NCBI RefSeq assembly: GCF_001866135.1
Contig: NZ_MODW01000005.1
Location: 124,001-188,000 of the forward strand
Direction of reading: 5' to 3'
Length of the DNA: 64,000 nt
Source: Microbacterium sp. LCT-H2
GTDB taxonomy: Bacteria > Actinomycetota > Actinomycetes > Actinomycetales > Microbacteriaceae
Shown: one piece after another, positions 63,185 to 64,000 of the stretch
Layout of the letters: every line of letters starts with the position of its first letter
How positions within the stretch are numbered: the stretch's first letter is position 1
Program-made: the position numbers and the translations under genes
Notes under the pieces: model-generated
Told to the model about the DNA's origin: nothing
The model's input: only the letters and a program-made list of their open reading frames with translations
Database searches by the model: none

Positions 63185-63721
63185 CTATCGCCGGAGTCGG
63201 TCCATCGCCTTGTACCAGGTGAGCTGGTGGTAGCTCTGGGTGAGGTGCTCCCCCGCCCGGTCGAGAGGCAGGGACCGCACGACGATGGCCTCGTGCTCGT
63301 CCAGGGCCTGCTCAGTGACGCGCGTGCAGCCGAGAGCGAGGAAGTGATGCACTTTGTTCGTGTGCGTTCCGAAGTTCGCCCACGTCGCGCCGAGAGCCAC
63401 CAGCTCACCCGCGACGCATCCGGTCTCCTCCCGGAGTTCGCGCGTCGCCGCGTCTTCCGGGCTCTCCCCCGGCTCCGCTCCCCCTCCGACGGTGCCCAAC
63501 GCGAGGACTCCCGCTCCGTGGCGGTACTCTTCGACCACGATCGCGTCGCCGTCGCGATCGACGGCGAGGACGGAGACCCACTCGCCGTACTCGAGGACGT
63601 AGTACGGCGCGATCCGCCGGGCCTTCTCGTCCAGGCACTCATCCGCATGCACCGTGATCCACCGATCGGCGACGAGCGTCGTCCGCGCGACGGTCGTCCA
63701 TGGAACGGGGTCGGCACCCAT
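63185..63721 (-). CDS. Nudix hydrolase (ADP-ribose pyrophosphatase-like)
   Basis: A 178-residue Nudix protein whose box reads GGAEPGESPEDAATRELREE followed by TG (about 82-103), matching Gx5Ex7REUxEExGU. The VLEYGEWVSVLAVDRDG N-terminal strand pattern resembles ADP-ribose pyrophosphatases. It removes oxidised or toxic nucleoside diphosphates. It follows clpX by three bases on the same strand. Confidence 0.9.
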   Translation of the reverse strand: MGADPVPWTTVARTTLVADRWITVHADECLDEKARRIAPYYVLEYGEWVSVLAVDRDGDAIVVEEYRHGAGVLALGTVGGGAEPGESPEDAATRELREETGCVAGELVALGATWANFGTHTNKVHHFLALGCTRVTEQALDEHEAIVVRSLPLDRAGEHLTQSYHQLTWYKAMDRLRR

Positions 63722-63724
63722 GGA

Positions 63725-64000
63725 TCAGGCGCTCTTGCGCTTGCGCTCCATCACGATGGTGGGCGGGGCACCCTCGTCGACGGCCGCGCGCGTGATGATC
63801 ACCTTCGCGACGTCTTCGGCAGAGGGGATCTCGAACATCACCGGACCGAGCACGTCCTCCAGGATGGCGCGGAGTCCGCGGGCCCCGGTCTTGCGCTCGA
63901 CGGCGAGGTCGGCGATCGACCGCAGCGCGTCCTCCTCGAACTCCAGCTGGACGCCGTCGAGCTCGAACATGCGCTGGTACTGCTTCACGAGGGCGTTGCG
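63725..64000 (-). CDS. clpX: ClpX ATPase subunit, C-terminal part
   Basis: The last 91 codons of clpX; the gene continues beyond the right edge. The fragment [35 protein letters not shown] and [12 protein letters not shown] are the AAA+ small (D2-like) domain of ClpX. ClpX unfolds proteins for ClpP. A frame starting at 63988 is an internal Met and not the true start. Confidence 0.95.
   Translation of the reverse strand, partial: RNALVKQYQRMFELDGVQLEFEEDALRSIADLAVERKTGARGLRAILEDVLGPVMFEIPSAEDVAKVIITRAAVDEGAPPTIVMERKRKSA

Overview
The window looks like a chromosomal segment of a high-GC actinobacterium, most likely Microbacterium or a close relative in Microbacteriaceae. The evidence is GC-rich coding with frequent GTG starts, TAnnnT -10 elements placed 6-8 bases before start codons (leaderless mRNAs), an actinobacterial ileS T-box, and the gene order rplU-rpmA-obgE-proB-proA-nadD-rsfS. 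Genus placement is inference; nothing was searched against a database.

Layout. 1-7.4 kb: end of a pabB-like gene, then DedA, App1-type phosphatase, GH3/NagZ-like lipoprotein, an NAD-binding protein, two membrane proteins and an FMO-like oxidoreductase, closing with tRNA-Ala(GGC). 7.4-11.6 kb: a small lower-GC accessory patch just after the tRNA, with secreted proteins, a frameshifted secreted protein gene, a Crp/Fnr regulator, an IS21 (istA/istB) remnant and a truncated second copy of the neighbouring secreted-protein gene. 11.6-30 kb: housekeeping genes (rsfS, nadD, proA, proB, obgE, rpmA, rplU, rne, ndk, folC, ileS with T-box leader), plus a VKOR, a DUF4031 protein and an AbiEi/DUF559-like protein.

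30.7-53.4 kb is the most interesting part: two back-to-back, translationally coupled gene sets, each containing a complete Dpp/Opp-type peptide ABC transporter (binding protein, two permeases, one fused double ATPase). The leftward set also encodes a GNAT enzyme, a MurR-like SIS protein without a DNA-binding domain, an enolase-superfamily N-acylamino-acid racemase/dipeptide epimerase, a class IV aminotransferase, an M19 dipeptidase, a class I glutamine amidotransferase-like protein and a serine hydrolase. The rightward set encodes an M20 peptidase, an S66 LD-carboxypeptidase and two tandem beta-lactamase-fold proteins without signal peptides; a DmpA-type P1 peptidase converges on it. Read together, this is a predicted system for importing and breaking down peptides rich in D-amino acids, probably cell-wall muropeptides, with a built-in D-to-L amino-acid conversion route (GNAT succinylase, racemase, M20 desuccinylase).

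53.5-64 kb: valS, an ArsR-type regulator with an elaborate palindromic operator, the threonine-degradation pair tdh-kbl with a divergent LysR regulator, an M3 peptidase, a GyrI-like protein, a Nudix hydrolase and the 3' end of clpX.
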